A stretch of 64,000 nucleotides of DNA from LZORAL124-50-18 sp051208045 (GTDB lineage Bacteria; Pseudomonadota; Gammaproteobacteria; Pseudomonadales; Oleiphilaceae), in contig JBPJFY010000010.1 of NCBI GenBank assembly GCA_051208045.1, forward strand, positions 85,823 to 149,822, written 5' to 3'. Numbering within the stretch: the first letter of the stretch is position 1; each line of letters starts with the position of its first letter. Both the position numbers and the translations under genes were made by a program. This document shows positions 1 to 8,066 of the stretch, in pieces. The notes beneath the pieces were generated by a model, which was not told where the DNA came from, made no database searches, and saw only the letters and a list, made by a program, of their open reading frames with translations.

Positions 1-1379
1 ATGTCATCCAAATAGACCCTTTGATCTTTATGCGATTTTGCCAGACCGCCATGGTAAATATTTAACCATACTCGCTCTATTTTTAGGTCTTTGGTTTTTC
101 GATAATTAATGTTAGCGTTCTCGAATGCGGGCACGCCATCTATCCACGCTCGAAAAATCCCATTGGATTTACCTGGATCATTTAGTTTCACAAACTGCTC
201 CAGTGTGTACCATTTCTCTGGAAAGAGAACGTGACCATATCCGTTATTCCAGTGCCAATGCTCACCGTAACGATCCTTCATTTCTGCGTAATAAGCGTAG
301 GAACCCACTGGAGTGCCGCCTTTGAGCACATTGGGAGATTGAATAGTTTTCTCAAACAATCCGCGCATAGACCAGCCGTTATACCCATCTGAGGTTCTGC
401 CACCCCAGCCCCCGCGATTATAGGTGCCTGCCAGACCGGGCAGTTTTCCCCCGCTTTTTATAGAGTCCCAAGATTTATCGAACATTATGCGGTACTGGAA
501 ATACACGGCTTCAGGCTCGCGGTCCCAGAGCCGTTTAAACCACAGGCTTGCATTCAAGCCCAGGTTACTCCCCTTCTTTACCGTTATTGCAAGTGCTGCA
601 TTGGCTTTCGCCCTTTTGTTGTCATCCCGGTAAATCACCTCATAGTGGCTGCCGGAAGAAAAGTCGATCATCTCGATATCGTGAGCACGCTCAAAACTAA
701 GTGCCAGTTTATAGTCATACTGAGATATTGCACCTGCAAGGTTTTGACTTGGCACCCTATTACTGCACGTATTTCCTGAATACACGCTAACCATGGTGTT
801 TTCGTACTGTTTAGTCGTAGTTAAATTAAGGGTCATCGACTGGATTGCAGAAGGTGGTATATCCAGACTGAAGGAAATAAACACATTCTGCCTATTCGAA
901 GCTTTGAGATGCAACTTATGCCCTAGTGACTTTACTGTGGAATTATCCAGATAAGTGTCGACTGTTGCGAATGCGTGATTCTGGTCACCATTAAAATCCT
1001 TCACGAGTAAGTAAGGCCGATGGCTTAGCAGTTCAGATTCAAGACTTGTGAAAAGTAAGCCTCTACCACTTGCCTTCAAATGAATAATGATATTACCCGA
1101 AGGGTTTATAATGTCGTCTTTAAACTCTCCCAGATCAATTGCAATCGATTGAGGTTTTCTGGACTGTTTAATTGTCAGTGTTCTGAATGGTTCGTTTCCA
1201 TTTATAACCCCTTGTCGATCCAGCCAATTTCCGCCAGGCTCTGACCAGGCTAACCTGGCTTCTGCATTAAAATACTGCCAAGTTGCATCTTCACTCAGCG
1301 TGCAAAGTTGATTTACACTCTGAGCATATGCCGCGGGGAAAATCGTCGACAAGATTAATAGGGTGAATTTGTGGAGCAT
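1..1379 (-). CDS. Secreted polysaccharide lyase family 14-like protein (C-terminus beyond the window)
   Basis: I translated this leftward frame by hand: it is open from the ATG at 1379 to the window edge (about 459 codons) and has no stop, so the gene is truncated only by the window. The first ~20 residues form a short signal peptide (MLHKF, then a hydrophobic stretch, cleavage near AYA-QS). The N-terminal ~200 residues look like a beta-sandwich accessory domain. From about residue 260 the protein has features I associate with PL14 alginate/glucuronan lyases: YRIMFD, SGGKLPGLAGTYNRGGWGG, then WIDG and a WLNIYHGG block near the edge. It probably cleaves the uronate polymer made by this locus, in the periplasm or outside the cell. 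Only 8 bp separate it from the upstream glycosyltransferase, so it is probably the last or a late gene of the exopolysaccharide operon. The family call is from memory of motifs. A PEP-CTERM tail cannot be excluded because the C-terminus is not visible. Confidence 0.8.
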   Translation of the reverse strand, partial: MLHKFTLLILSTIFPAAYAQSVNQLCTLSEDATWQYFNAEARLAWSEPGGNWLDRQGVINGNEPFRTLTIKQSRKPQSIAIDLGEFKDDIINPSGNIIIHLKASGRGLLFTSLESELLSHRPYLLVKDFNGDQNHAFATVDTYLDNSTVKSLGHKLHLKASNRQNVFISFSLDIPPSAIQSMTLNLTTTKQYENTMVSVYSGNTCSNRVPSQNLAGAISQYDYKLALSFERAHDIEMIDFSSGSHYEVIYRDDNKRAKANAALAITVKKGSNLGLNASLWFKRLWDREPEAVYFQYRIMFDKSWDSIKSGGKLPGLAGTYNRGGWGGRTSDGYNGWSMRGLFEKTIQSPNVLKGGTPVGSYAYYAEMKDRYGEHWHWNNGYGHVLFPEKWYTLEQFVKLNDPGKSNGIFRAWIDGVPAFENANINYRKTKDLKIERVWLNIYHGGLAKSHKDQRVYLDD

Positions 1380-1387
1380 AACAACGT

Positions 1388-2605
1388 TTAGCTTTGGGTT
1401 ACGGATGCATAGACCGGAAGATAACCGGAAACACTTGTTTTCCAATTTCTGTCATTTTGCACTTTAGAGCGCCCTTTTTTGATGATATCGCAGAAATCTT
1501 CCCGGGAGTAAAGCGCTAACAAATGTTCACACAAGCTTTCAACGCTTCCCGCCTTGAATAAAAATCCATCCACCTCGTGCCCAATCAACTCTTTATGCCC
1601 ACCCACATCAGATGCAATGCACGGCTTTCCCATTGCCATAGCCTCCAGCGGTTTGAGGGGGGTTACCAGTTCAGTTAGTCGAATAGGTAGCCTGGGATAA
1701 GCTAAAATGTCGACAACACTATAGTAATTATTAACTTCGCTGTGATTCACCCTTCCAATAAAATGCACTCTTTGACCTACCCCCAATGATTGGGCAAGTT
1801 GTTGAAGCGTATCTTTTGCCTGACCACCGCCAACGAGCAATAAAACCAGATTTGGGCACTGGTATTTCAGTTCAGAAACAGCTTTGATAAGAAGATCTAA
1901 GCCTTCATATTCGTAAAATGATCCAATGAAACCTACTACAAATTTCCCTTCTAACGCCAAATTCTGCACAATTGACTGATTTTTTTCAGCAAGCGGCTTG
2001 AATTGTTCAATGTTTACCGCATTAGGAATGACATGTATTTTTTCTTTGGGTATGCCCCTAACTTCAATATCCCCTTTCAACCCTTCACAGATCGTTGTGA
2101 TTTTGTCTACCCTTTTGAGTACGAAAGTTTCCAAGGCTCTGGAAACTCGATAGCGCAAGTCATTTTCGACACACGTGCCATGGCTTACGGCAGCGTCTTC
2201 CCAGGAAGCACGCATTTCATAGACCACAGGTATATTGAACTTACGACCAGCCCACAGGGCTGCCAAACCATTCAAGCAAGGTGAATGTGCGTGAAGCACG
2301 TCTGGCTGCTCTTGATGGATCACTTGCTTAAGACGACCATAAAGTTGATAAACAACATCAAGCTGATTTACAAATGGAAAACTGCTTAGTTTCCCAGGAT
2401 AGGTTCGATAAAAATCAAGGTCTTCAAATTGCTCTTTATCCCCTTGAAATTGACTATGTTCTGCATGCTTGCTACTGGTAACTAACGCAATGTCATATCC
2501 TAACTTTCGCTGTTCATCAATAATGGAGCGTGTACGAAAAGTGTACCCGCTGTGCAGTGGAAGAGAATGATCCAGAATATGCAAAACTTTAGTCGCGTGA
2601 TCCAT
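1388..2605 (-). CDS. Exosortase A-associated glycosyltransferase (group 1, Daro_2409-like)
   Basis: This is a GT-B, GT4-type glycosyltransferase of about 405 residues that transfers a sugar from a nucleotide donor to the growing lipid-linked repeat unit at the cytoplasmic face. The N-terminus LHILDHSLPLHSGYTFRTR is characteristic of the PEP-CTERM/exosortase-associated Daro_2409 family. The C-terminal half has the usual GT4 donor-site region (VGFIGSFYEYEGLDLLI, then PLKPLEAMAMGKPCIASDVGG). The frame is open up to 2689, but I choose the ATG at 2605. The family starts at this point, a GAG lies 5 bases upstream, and the longer version would prepend residues with no family counterpart. With this start it overlaps the end of the transglutaminase-like gene by 17 bp, suggesting translational coupling. 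Donor and acceptor sugars are unknown. Confidence 0.88.
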   Translation of the reverse strand: MDHATKVLHILDHSLPLHSGYTFRTRSIIDEQRKLGYDIALVTSSKHAEHSQFQGDKEQFEDLDFYRTYPGKLSSFPFVNQLDVVYQLYGRLKQVIHQEQPDVLHAHSPCLNGLAALWAGRKFNIPVVYEMRASWEDAAVSHGTCVENDLRYRVSRALETFVLKRVDKITTICEGLKGDIEVRGIPKEKIHVIPNAVNIEQFKPLAEKNQSIVQNLALEGKFVVGFIGSFYEYEGLDLLIKAVSELKYQCPNLVLLLVGGGQAKDTLQQLAQSLGVGQRVHFIGRVNHSEVNNYYSVVDILAYPRLPIRLTELVTPLKPLEAMAMGKPCIASDVGGHKELIGHEVDGFLFKAGSVESLCEHLLALYSREDFCDIIKKGRSKVQNDRNWKTSVSGYLPVYASVTQS

Positions 2606-3596
2606 TTGCTCGATCTTTAATAGAGAATAATTTGAAGAAATAAAACAAGGACAACAAACCAAAAACAAAAAGAGACGATAAAAGAGCAAGGATGGTGCCC
2701 TTTAACTCATGCAGTTTTTTTCTTTCATTTTCACTCTCGGGATCTGGGTAAAGTTTGATTTTTGGATGCGCGCCTACCAAAATCGCGACCATTTGCTCTA
2801 CCGCACGAGAGACCTTGCTCGCAGATGCGACGAAAATGTTGGCGTCATATGAAAAAACATCATTGGACCAGTAGAGAAACATTTCGTGAACGCCCCGCAT
2901 GTAAAACTGCTGTGCAGCCAACTCATTTTTAAATCCAAATCTATCGGGAGAAATTTTAACCATTGTGACGTTTTTTCTTTCAATCAAAGCATCTCTATAT
3001 TCCAAAGCAGACATTGGAACTCCATTGTCTACCACATAGAACGCACTGTGCACATCAATAAATATCCACTTGTTTAGCTGTCTATCAAAGATCTCTGTAA
3101 ATGCATGACCGAGGCCACCATAGCCTTCGAATGACATACCCCACTCTCTAACGGGGACACCTAAGACATATGCCAATCCATTGATAACTTGTGTGTAGTC
3201 TGAACAATAACCAGTACCTTGCGATTGCATTTTGGCCAGCGCATCAACAGTGCTGGATTGAATTGCCCCACCCCTGCGCTCTCGCTTCAGGAGTTCCTTT
3301 GCCACTTCCAGAATGAGTTCAAAATCCGATAACTCACGAGAGATATTCAATTTCTCAACAAACAATGTGAACTCAGGAGGAGGTAATGCACTTTCCAACT
3401 TAAAATCCGCAGGCACGGTTAACGGTGTCCAATGAAAATCATTGGACGCAGCTGTCCCCGCAATCAAAGCGTTGCGAATGCGCGTTGCTTCCTTTGCTGG
3501 TGTGGCCAGAATGATCAACCAGATTACGCAACCCAACGTAATCAACCAGCAAATGCACGCAGCTGGCGTGGTTTTTTTGATGGTTAGCCCCAACAT
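2589..3596 (-). CDS. Membrane-anchored transglutaminase-like (papain-fold) protein
   Basis: This 335-residue protein has an N-terminal hydrophobic segment (about 14-32), a soluble domain, and a second hydrophobic segment near the C-terminus (about 298-325). A catalytic triad typical of the transglutaminase-like superfamily is visible: Cys131 in GYCSDYTQ, His164 in GLGHAFTEIF and Asp181 in WIFIDVHSAF. Such domains act as cysteine proteases, amidases or cross-linking enzymes. Here the domain should face the periplasm, given the flanking membrane segments (inferred). It overlaps algD by 13 bp and the next glycosyltransferase by 17 bp, so it is embedded in the operon and was probably selected as part of it. 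It could modify an amidated sugar, cross-link a protein to the polymer, or process a sorted protein. None of these is shown. The superfamily call is solid; the substrate is unknown. Confidence 0.8.
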   Translation of the reverse strand: MLGLTIKKTTPAACICWLITLGCVIWLIILATPAKEATRIRNALIAGTAASNDFHWTPLTVPADFKLESALPPPEFTLFVEKLNISRELSDFELILEVAKELLKRERRGGAIQSSTVDALAKMQSQGTGYCSDYTQVINGLAYVLGVPVREWGMSFEGYGGLGHAFTEIFDRQLNKWIFIDVHSAFYVVDNGVPMSALEYRDALIERKNVTMVKISPDRFGFKNELAAQQFYMRGVHEMFLYWSNDVFSYDANIFVASASKVSRAVEQMVAILVGAHPKIKLYPDPESENERKKLHELKGTILALLSSLFVFGLLSLFYFFKLFSIKDRANGSRD

Positions 3597-4903
3597 AGGC
3601 CTATATATGTGGCCTGCAGTGCAGCGCGATTGTTCATATTAACTAAATCCACAACAATTTGATTGGGGCTACAGCTCTTCGTCAATTCATCCAACAAATG
3701 TTGGTCAGATAATCCAACAACAATCACTTCTGCTTCGGAAACCATCTTTTCGTAGTCTGTTGTCATCAGTGACCCTATGTGGGGAATGGATTTCTCAATG
3801 AAGAGTTTGTTTGCTCCAATGAGCTTTGAAACATTGACCTCTGGATCATAAATCTCCAACTCTATACCTTTGCCGATTAGCTTTTCTGCTAGATCAACAA
3901 GCGGGCTTTCTCGCAAATCATCCGTACCACTTTTGAAACTCAGCCCAACAAACCCTACTTTTCTTTTTCCGGTTTGAATAATTTTCTCGAAAGCGAGGTC
4001 CAGATGAACCCGATTTGATGGCAAAACGCCTCTCAGCATCGGTATATCTACATCGTTATTTTTTGCTATGTGGTTCATTGCCCGTAAATCCTTGGGCAGG
4101 CAACTCCCACCAAATGCAAATCCCGGTTTCATGTAGGCCGTAGAAATATTCAGTTGCTTATCTCTACAGAGTAAATCCATCACTTGATGAGGGTCAACGC
4201 TAAAAGACTGACACAGGCGTGCAACTTCATTGGCAAAAGTGATTTTCAAGGCGTGAAATATATTACAAAAGTACTTCATGGTTTCTGCGGTTGCGACGTC
4301 AGTGTAAATCACATCGGCAGGGAGGCTTGAAAACAAATCATCAATAACTTTTTTAGTTGCAGGGGATGCAGCGCCAACAATAGTGAATGGTGGATTATCG
4401 TAGTCTTTAATAGAGCTACCCTCTCTCAGAAACTCTGGCTGGAAACAAACTTCAAAATGCTCTCCATTCTTTTTACCTGACAACTCCTCCAGCATTGGAA
4501 TTAACACACCGTTTACTGTTCCCGGTGTAAGCGTAGAGCGATAAACGATGATGTGACGCTTTTCCTTGTGCTTTAACGCAACCCCAAGTTGCTCGGTTAA
4601 ACGCAGCACTGCTGATTGGTCTTGACTTCCATTAGGTTGAGACGGCGTTCCTACACACACAAAAGAAAGGTCAGTATTGGCGATTGCTTCAGTGGTGACG
4701 TTGGTCAACTTTACATGCCCCGCTAGTACGACTTCTGCCATGAGTTCTGGCATGCCAGATTCAATAATCGGTGATTTTCCACTCCGAATAAGCTCAAGTT
4801 TCTGCTCATCGATGTCTACACCAGTCACTTCATGACCATCTCGGGCCAAACACGCAAGCGATACAGCGCCAACATAACCTAAACCAAATATGCTAATTCT
4901 CAT
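3584..4903 (-). CDS. algD: GDP-mannose 6-dehydrogenase, AlgD-like
   Basis: AlgD-type enzymes oxidise GDP-mannose to GDP-mannuronate with two NAD+, the committed step in alginate-like uronate polymers. The 439-residue protein starts MRISIFGLGYVGAV (Rossmann nucleotide-binding loop) and has the catalytic-cysteine motif GFAFGGSCLPKDLRA. The cysteine is residue 268, the same number I recall for Pseudomonas AlgD. Other AlgD-like blocks are SFVCVGTPS, FQPEFLREG, GLSFKSGTDDLRESPLV and a C-terminus ending near LCWG. The length equals that of AlgD. These features favour GDP-mannose over UDP-glucose as substrate, though closely related UDP-sugar enzymes exist. No alg44/alg8 polymerase or epimerase is visible, so the product is probably incorporated by the locus glycosyltransferases rather than made into true alginate. 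It lies 19 bp downstream of the stp1-type glycosyltransferase. Confidence 0.87.
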   Translation of the reverse strand: MRISIFGLGYVGAVSLACLARDGHEVTGVDIDEQKLELIRSGKSPIIESGMPELMAEVVLAGHVKLTNVTTEAIANTDLSFVCVGTPSQPNGSQDQSAVLRLTEQLGVALKHKEKRHIIVYRSTLTPGTVNGVLIPMLEELSGKKNGEHFEVCFQPEFLREGSSIKDYDNPPFTIVGAASPATKKVIDDLFSSLPADVIYTDVATAETMKYFCNIFHALKITFANEVARLCQSFSVDPHQVMDLLCRDKQLNISTAYMKPGFAFGGSCLPKDLRAMNHIAKNNDVDIPMLRGVLPSNRVHLDLAFEKIIQTGKRKVGFVGLSFKSGTDDLRESPLVDLAEKLIGKGIELEIYDPEVNVSKLIGANKLFIEKSIPHIGSLMTTDYEKMVSEAEVIVVGLSDQHLLDELTKSCSPNQIVVDLVNMNNRAALQATYIGLCWG

Positions 4904-4922
4904 TTTTCTTCCTCAAAATAAT

Positions 4923-6137
4923 TCAAGCTTGCTGTATTGGCTTGTTCTTATACATTCTTACGCTTTGCACAATTAACGATTCCATTTTTGTCATGCTATC
5001 CTGCCAGTTGTGGTGCGATAGAACTCGCTCTCTCCCGGCCTGCGCAAAACGATCTCTTAACTCAGGGGACTCCATTAGGCTCAGGAGTTGGTGTGCATAG
5101 GTATCCGGCGTGTCGGCAATCAAAAAGTGTTCGTTCGGCAGAGCGTCAATACCCCCTGCCGCCAAAGTACTCGACACCACCGGAACCCCCATGGCCATCG
5201 CCTCCAGAATTTTGTTCTGAGTTCCGCGTGCAATGTTTAGAGGAGCAACCATCGCTGCCGTGCGCATAATGTAGGGCCTGACATCCGGAACACTTCCGGT
5301 TACTGTCACGCCCTCAATTTCTTCGAGACTTTTGATTCGCGCAGAAGGTTCTGCGCCGACTATGTACAGTTTCGCATCTGGGAGTTTTTTCCTGATCAGC
5401 GGAAATGTCCTGTCACAGAACTCAATCATACACTGCTGATTTGGAAAATAGTCCATTCTTCCTATAAAGGATATGCTGTTTGGCTCATAAGCCTCGCCAT
5501 CGGGCTTGAAATACTCTGAGTCGACTCCGTTTGGAAACCAGTCAGTCTCTTTAGCTGTTCCCAGCGCATTTAACGTTTCCAGTTCAGCTTTCGTTGTCGC
5601 GGTACACATGTCAAACTTACTTGCCAACGCTCTTTCAGCCCGCTCCATTTTCATGCCTTCCCACCAATACCCCATATTCAGCGGAAATGGTTTAAAGCTC
5701 TTATACGTAAGCCATTTTTGCGAATCCATATCGCCGAAGTCTAAAATCTTGGGAATGCCCTCGATTTGCTCAACGTACTGTGCTACTGAAGAACAGTGCA
5801 CAAAGATTGCGTCAAAGCGATTGTTCGTAAGCCATTCATTTATTGTTCTTTTTAACTCTGAGCTATGGAAGTACCCCATGCTCGAAGGCGTTACGAGGGG
5901 CAAGTTAACAATCATTTTGGCCCATTGTTGCCATTCTGATACCATGCCGATGGTGTATTTGTGACAGTGAGCACCAATACCATCACACTCATTAGATTCC
6001 TGCTCGCTTCTCGCCAAAGAAGCTACCCAAACTTCATGCCCCTGCTGAGTTAAATGCCGAATCATATTGAACGGTCGAATCTTACCTCCACGTTTTGGAG
6101 GGAAAGGGAATCGATGACAGACATACAATATTTTCAT
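4923..6137 (-). CDS. PEP-CTERM/EpsH1-associated sugar transferase (Stp1-like)
   Basis: This is a 404-residue GT4-family glycosyltransferase. The N-terminus MKILYVCHRFPFPPKRGGK and the central DFGDMDSQKWLTY and WFPNGVDSEYF blocks match the sugar transferase subfamily that accompanies exosortase A loci. The C-terminal donor-binding region reads APLNIARGTQNKILEAMAMG, with the conserved glutamate. It should act in the cytoplasm on a lipid-linked oligosaccharide. Its ATG overlaps the stop of the upstream amidotransferase gene by 4 bp (6134-6137), a typical translational-coupling overlap. The sugar transferred is not predictable from sequence. Confidence 0.9.
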   Translation of the reverse strand: MKILYVCHRFPFPPKRGGKIRPFNMIRHLTQQGHEVWVASLARSEQESNECDGIGAHCHKYTIGMVSEWQQWAKMIVNLPLVTPSSMGYFHSSELKRTINEWLTNNRFDAIFVHCSSVAQYVEQIEGIPKILDFGDMDSQKWLTYKSFKPFPLNMGYWWEGMKMERAERALASKFDMCTATTKAELETLNALGTAKETDWFPNGVDSEYFKPDGEAYEPNSISFIGRMDYFPNQQCMIEFCDRTFPLIRKKLPDAKLYIVGAEPSARIKSLEEIEGVTVTGSVPDVRPYIMRTAAMVAPLNIARGTQNKILEAMAMGVPVVSSTLAAGGIDALPNEHFLIADTPDTYAHQLLSLMESPELRDRFAQAGRERVLSHHNWQDSMTKMESLIVQSVRMYKNKPIQQA

Positions 6138-8062
6138 TGAATCATACCCAGAAGATCTTGTTCTACCTGTGACACACTCGCGCCATCCAACATCAGTCTG
6201 CTCCAGATTTCAAAGTTCATTAAGCCGATCAATATGTCCGTATTGTCTTGTCGACTATTCAAGTGGTCTTCTAGCAGTTCACTGACGACCTCAGCATTAA
6301 ATACTCCTCGCTGACGAATAACCTCTGAGGAGAGCAGCGAATTCATCAACGGCAGTAACTCACTCTTGATCCAGGCCCCCATGGGTGCACCAAATCCACG
6401 CTTTTTCCTGTGAAGAATTTCTTCAGGAAGCAATTCGGTAAGCGACTCTTTCAGGATATACTTTAATGTGCCCCCCTTGATTTTTAGGTCATCGGGCATT
6501 CGACAACTCAATTCAACGAGCTCATGGTCAAGTAACGGAACTCGACACTCAAGAGAGGTCGCCATGGTCATTTTATCTGTAAGCATCAGTAGATCGTCGG
6601 GTAATTGAGTTTTTCTATCGACTTCGAACATTGCATTTATTGGCGACAAGGTATTAGTCCCAAATGCGGATAAAATAGGGTCCGTGGCAGATTCGCCTGA
6701 CCGCTCTACCAGCAAACGTGAGCGAGTATTTTTGTCCGTAAGCTCCATGTAAGAGCGGTATCTGTTTTCAAACGTATCTTCTGCGCTGAGAATAAACTTT
6801 TTGGCCAGTCTACTATAGTTCATAAGCGCTGAATGTCTGTCGCTGGGTAATCGATTTGCTAGTGGCAAAAGAATTTTCTGTCGTATCCAGCGGGGAATTT
6901 TTTGATAAAACCTAAGGTAGTATTCCCCTTGGTAACGACGATAACCGCCAAAAAGCTCATCACCGCCCACCCCGCTTAAAATGACAGTAACATCTTTTCT
7001 TGCAAACTCTGACACAAGATACGTTGTTATAAACGCAGTATCCGCGATGGGCTCGTCCATATGCCAGATTAGCTTGGGGAGCAGACTGACCACGTTGGGC
7101 TTTACTACAATTTCCTTATGTTCTGTAGAAAATAGTTCCGCTACCTGTTTGGCGTAAGGGAGTTCATTATAAAACTCCCCCGCTCCGGCGGTGTCGAACC
7201 CTATCGAATAGGTTTTAACTGGTGAGCTCGAAAAGCGGGACATCAATCCTACGACCAAACTGGAGTCAATTCCGCCGGACAGAAACGCACCAACCGGCAC
7301 ATCACTGACCATTTGAGCAGAGACAGAAGACTGGAGTTGTTCGAAAACTTTCGTCTCCCACTCCTTTTGATTCATCTGAGTCTGTTCAAAATCAGGGCGC
7401 CAGTACTCATGAATTGAAACCTTTCCCTTTTCAACACGAATGCAGGATGCGACGGGTAATTTCGATACCCCACAGTACATGGATTTTGGCGCTGGAACAT
7501 ATCCCAACTGGACATATTGATAAACAGACTCATGATCGAGAGCAGGCTTTAATCCTTTGTACTCAAAGAGTGCTTTGGCTTCTGTAGAAAAAAGCAGGAG
7601 GTCATCACTCAAGTGATAATAAAGCGGCTTGACCCCCAACCGGTCTCTTCCAATTATTAAAAGCTGTTTTTTCGTGTCCCATAGGGCGAAAGCAAACATA
7701 CCATTCAAATGATCCAGAAAATTCTCACCGTACTCCTGATAGAGAGGTAAAATAACTTCTGAATCTGAGTGTGTTGAGAATTTATACCCTTTTGAAATTA
7801 AATCTGATCGAATTTTCCGGTAGTTATAAATCTCACCATTACAGACCAGAACGACGGTTTTATCTTCGCTGAATAGTGGCTGATGTCCCCCTGCAAGGTC
7901 AATAATAGACAAGCGTCGCATCCCCATCGCAACACCTTCGTCCAGGAACAAGCCCTCATCATCAGGCCCGCGGTGTATCGTGGCTTTTCCCATCCGTTTG
8001 AGTAGTTCGGCATCCAAATCGACACCCGGCCCCAAAGCCAATCCTCCATGTATACCGCACAT
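6134..8062 (-). CDS. Exosortase A system-associated glutamine amidotransferase 1 (asparagine synthase-like)
   Basis: The protein of 642 residues has two domains. An N-terminal class II glutaminase domain begins MCGIHGG, where Cys2 is the nucleophile exposed after Met removal, and continues with RRLSIIDLAGGHQP and CNGEIYNY. A C-terminal ATP-pyrophosphatase synthetase domain carries the PP-loop GAFLSGGIDSSL. The MCGIHG start and length fit the amidotransferase subfamily found with XrtA loci. Such enzymes transfer ammonia from glutamine to an adenylated carboxylate, and the likely substrate here is a uronic acid carboxyl on the polymer precursor (inference from the AlgD and nucleotide-sugar dehydrogenase genes). 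It is in the cytoplasm and operonic with stp1 (4 bp overlap) and a second amidotransferase (4 bp gap). Confidence 0.9.
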   Translation of the reverse strand: MCGIHGGLALGPGVDLDAELLKRMGKATIHRGPDDEGLFLDEGVAMGMRRLSIIDLAGGHQPLFSEDKTVVLVCNGEIYNYRKIRSDLISKGYKFSTHSDSEVILPLYQEYGENFLDHLNGMFAFALWDTKKQLLIIGRDRLGVKPLYYHLSDDLLLFSTEAKALFEYKGLKPALDHESVYQYVQLGYVPAPKSMYCGVSKLPVASCIRVEKGKVSIHEYWRPDFEQTQMNQKEWETKVFEQLQSSVSAQMVSDVPVGAFLSGGIDSSLVVGLMSRFSSSPVKTYSIGFDTAGAGEFYNELPYAKQVAELFSTEHKEIVVKPNVVSLLPKLIWHMDEPIADTAFITTYLVSEFARKDVTVILSGVGGDELFGGYRRYQGEYYLRFYQKIPRWIRQKILLPLANRLPSDRHSALMNYSRLAKKFILSAEDTFENRYRSYMELTDKNTRSRLLVERSGESATDPILSAFGTNTLSPINAMFEVDRKTQLPDDLLMLTDKMTMATSLECRVPLLDHELVELSCRMPDDLKIKGGTLKYILKESLTELLPEEILHRKKRGFGAPMGAWIKSELLPLMNSLLSSEVIRQRGVFNAEVVSELLEDHLNSRQDNTDILIGLMNFEIWSRLMLDGASVSQVEQDLLGMIQ

Positions 8063-8066
8063 TATG

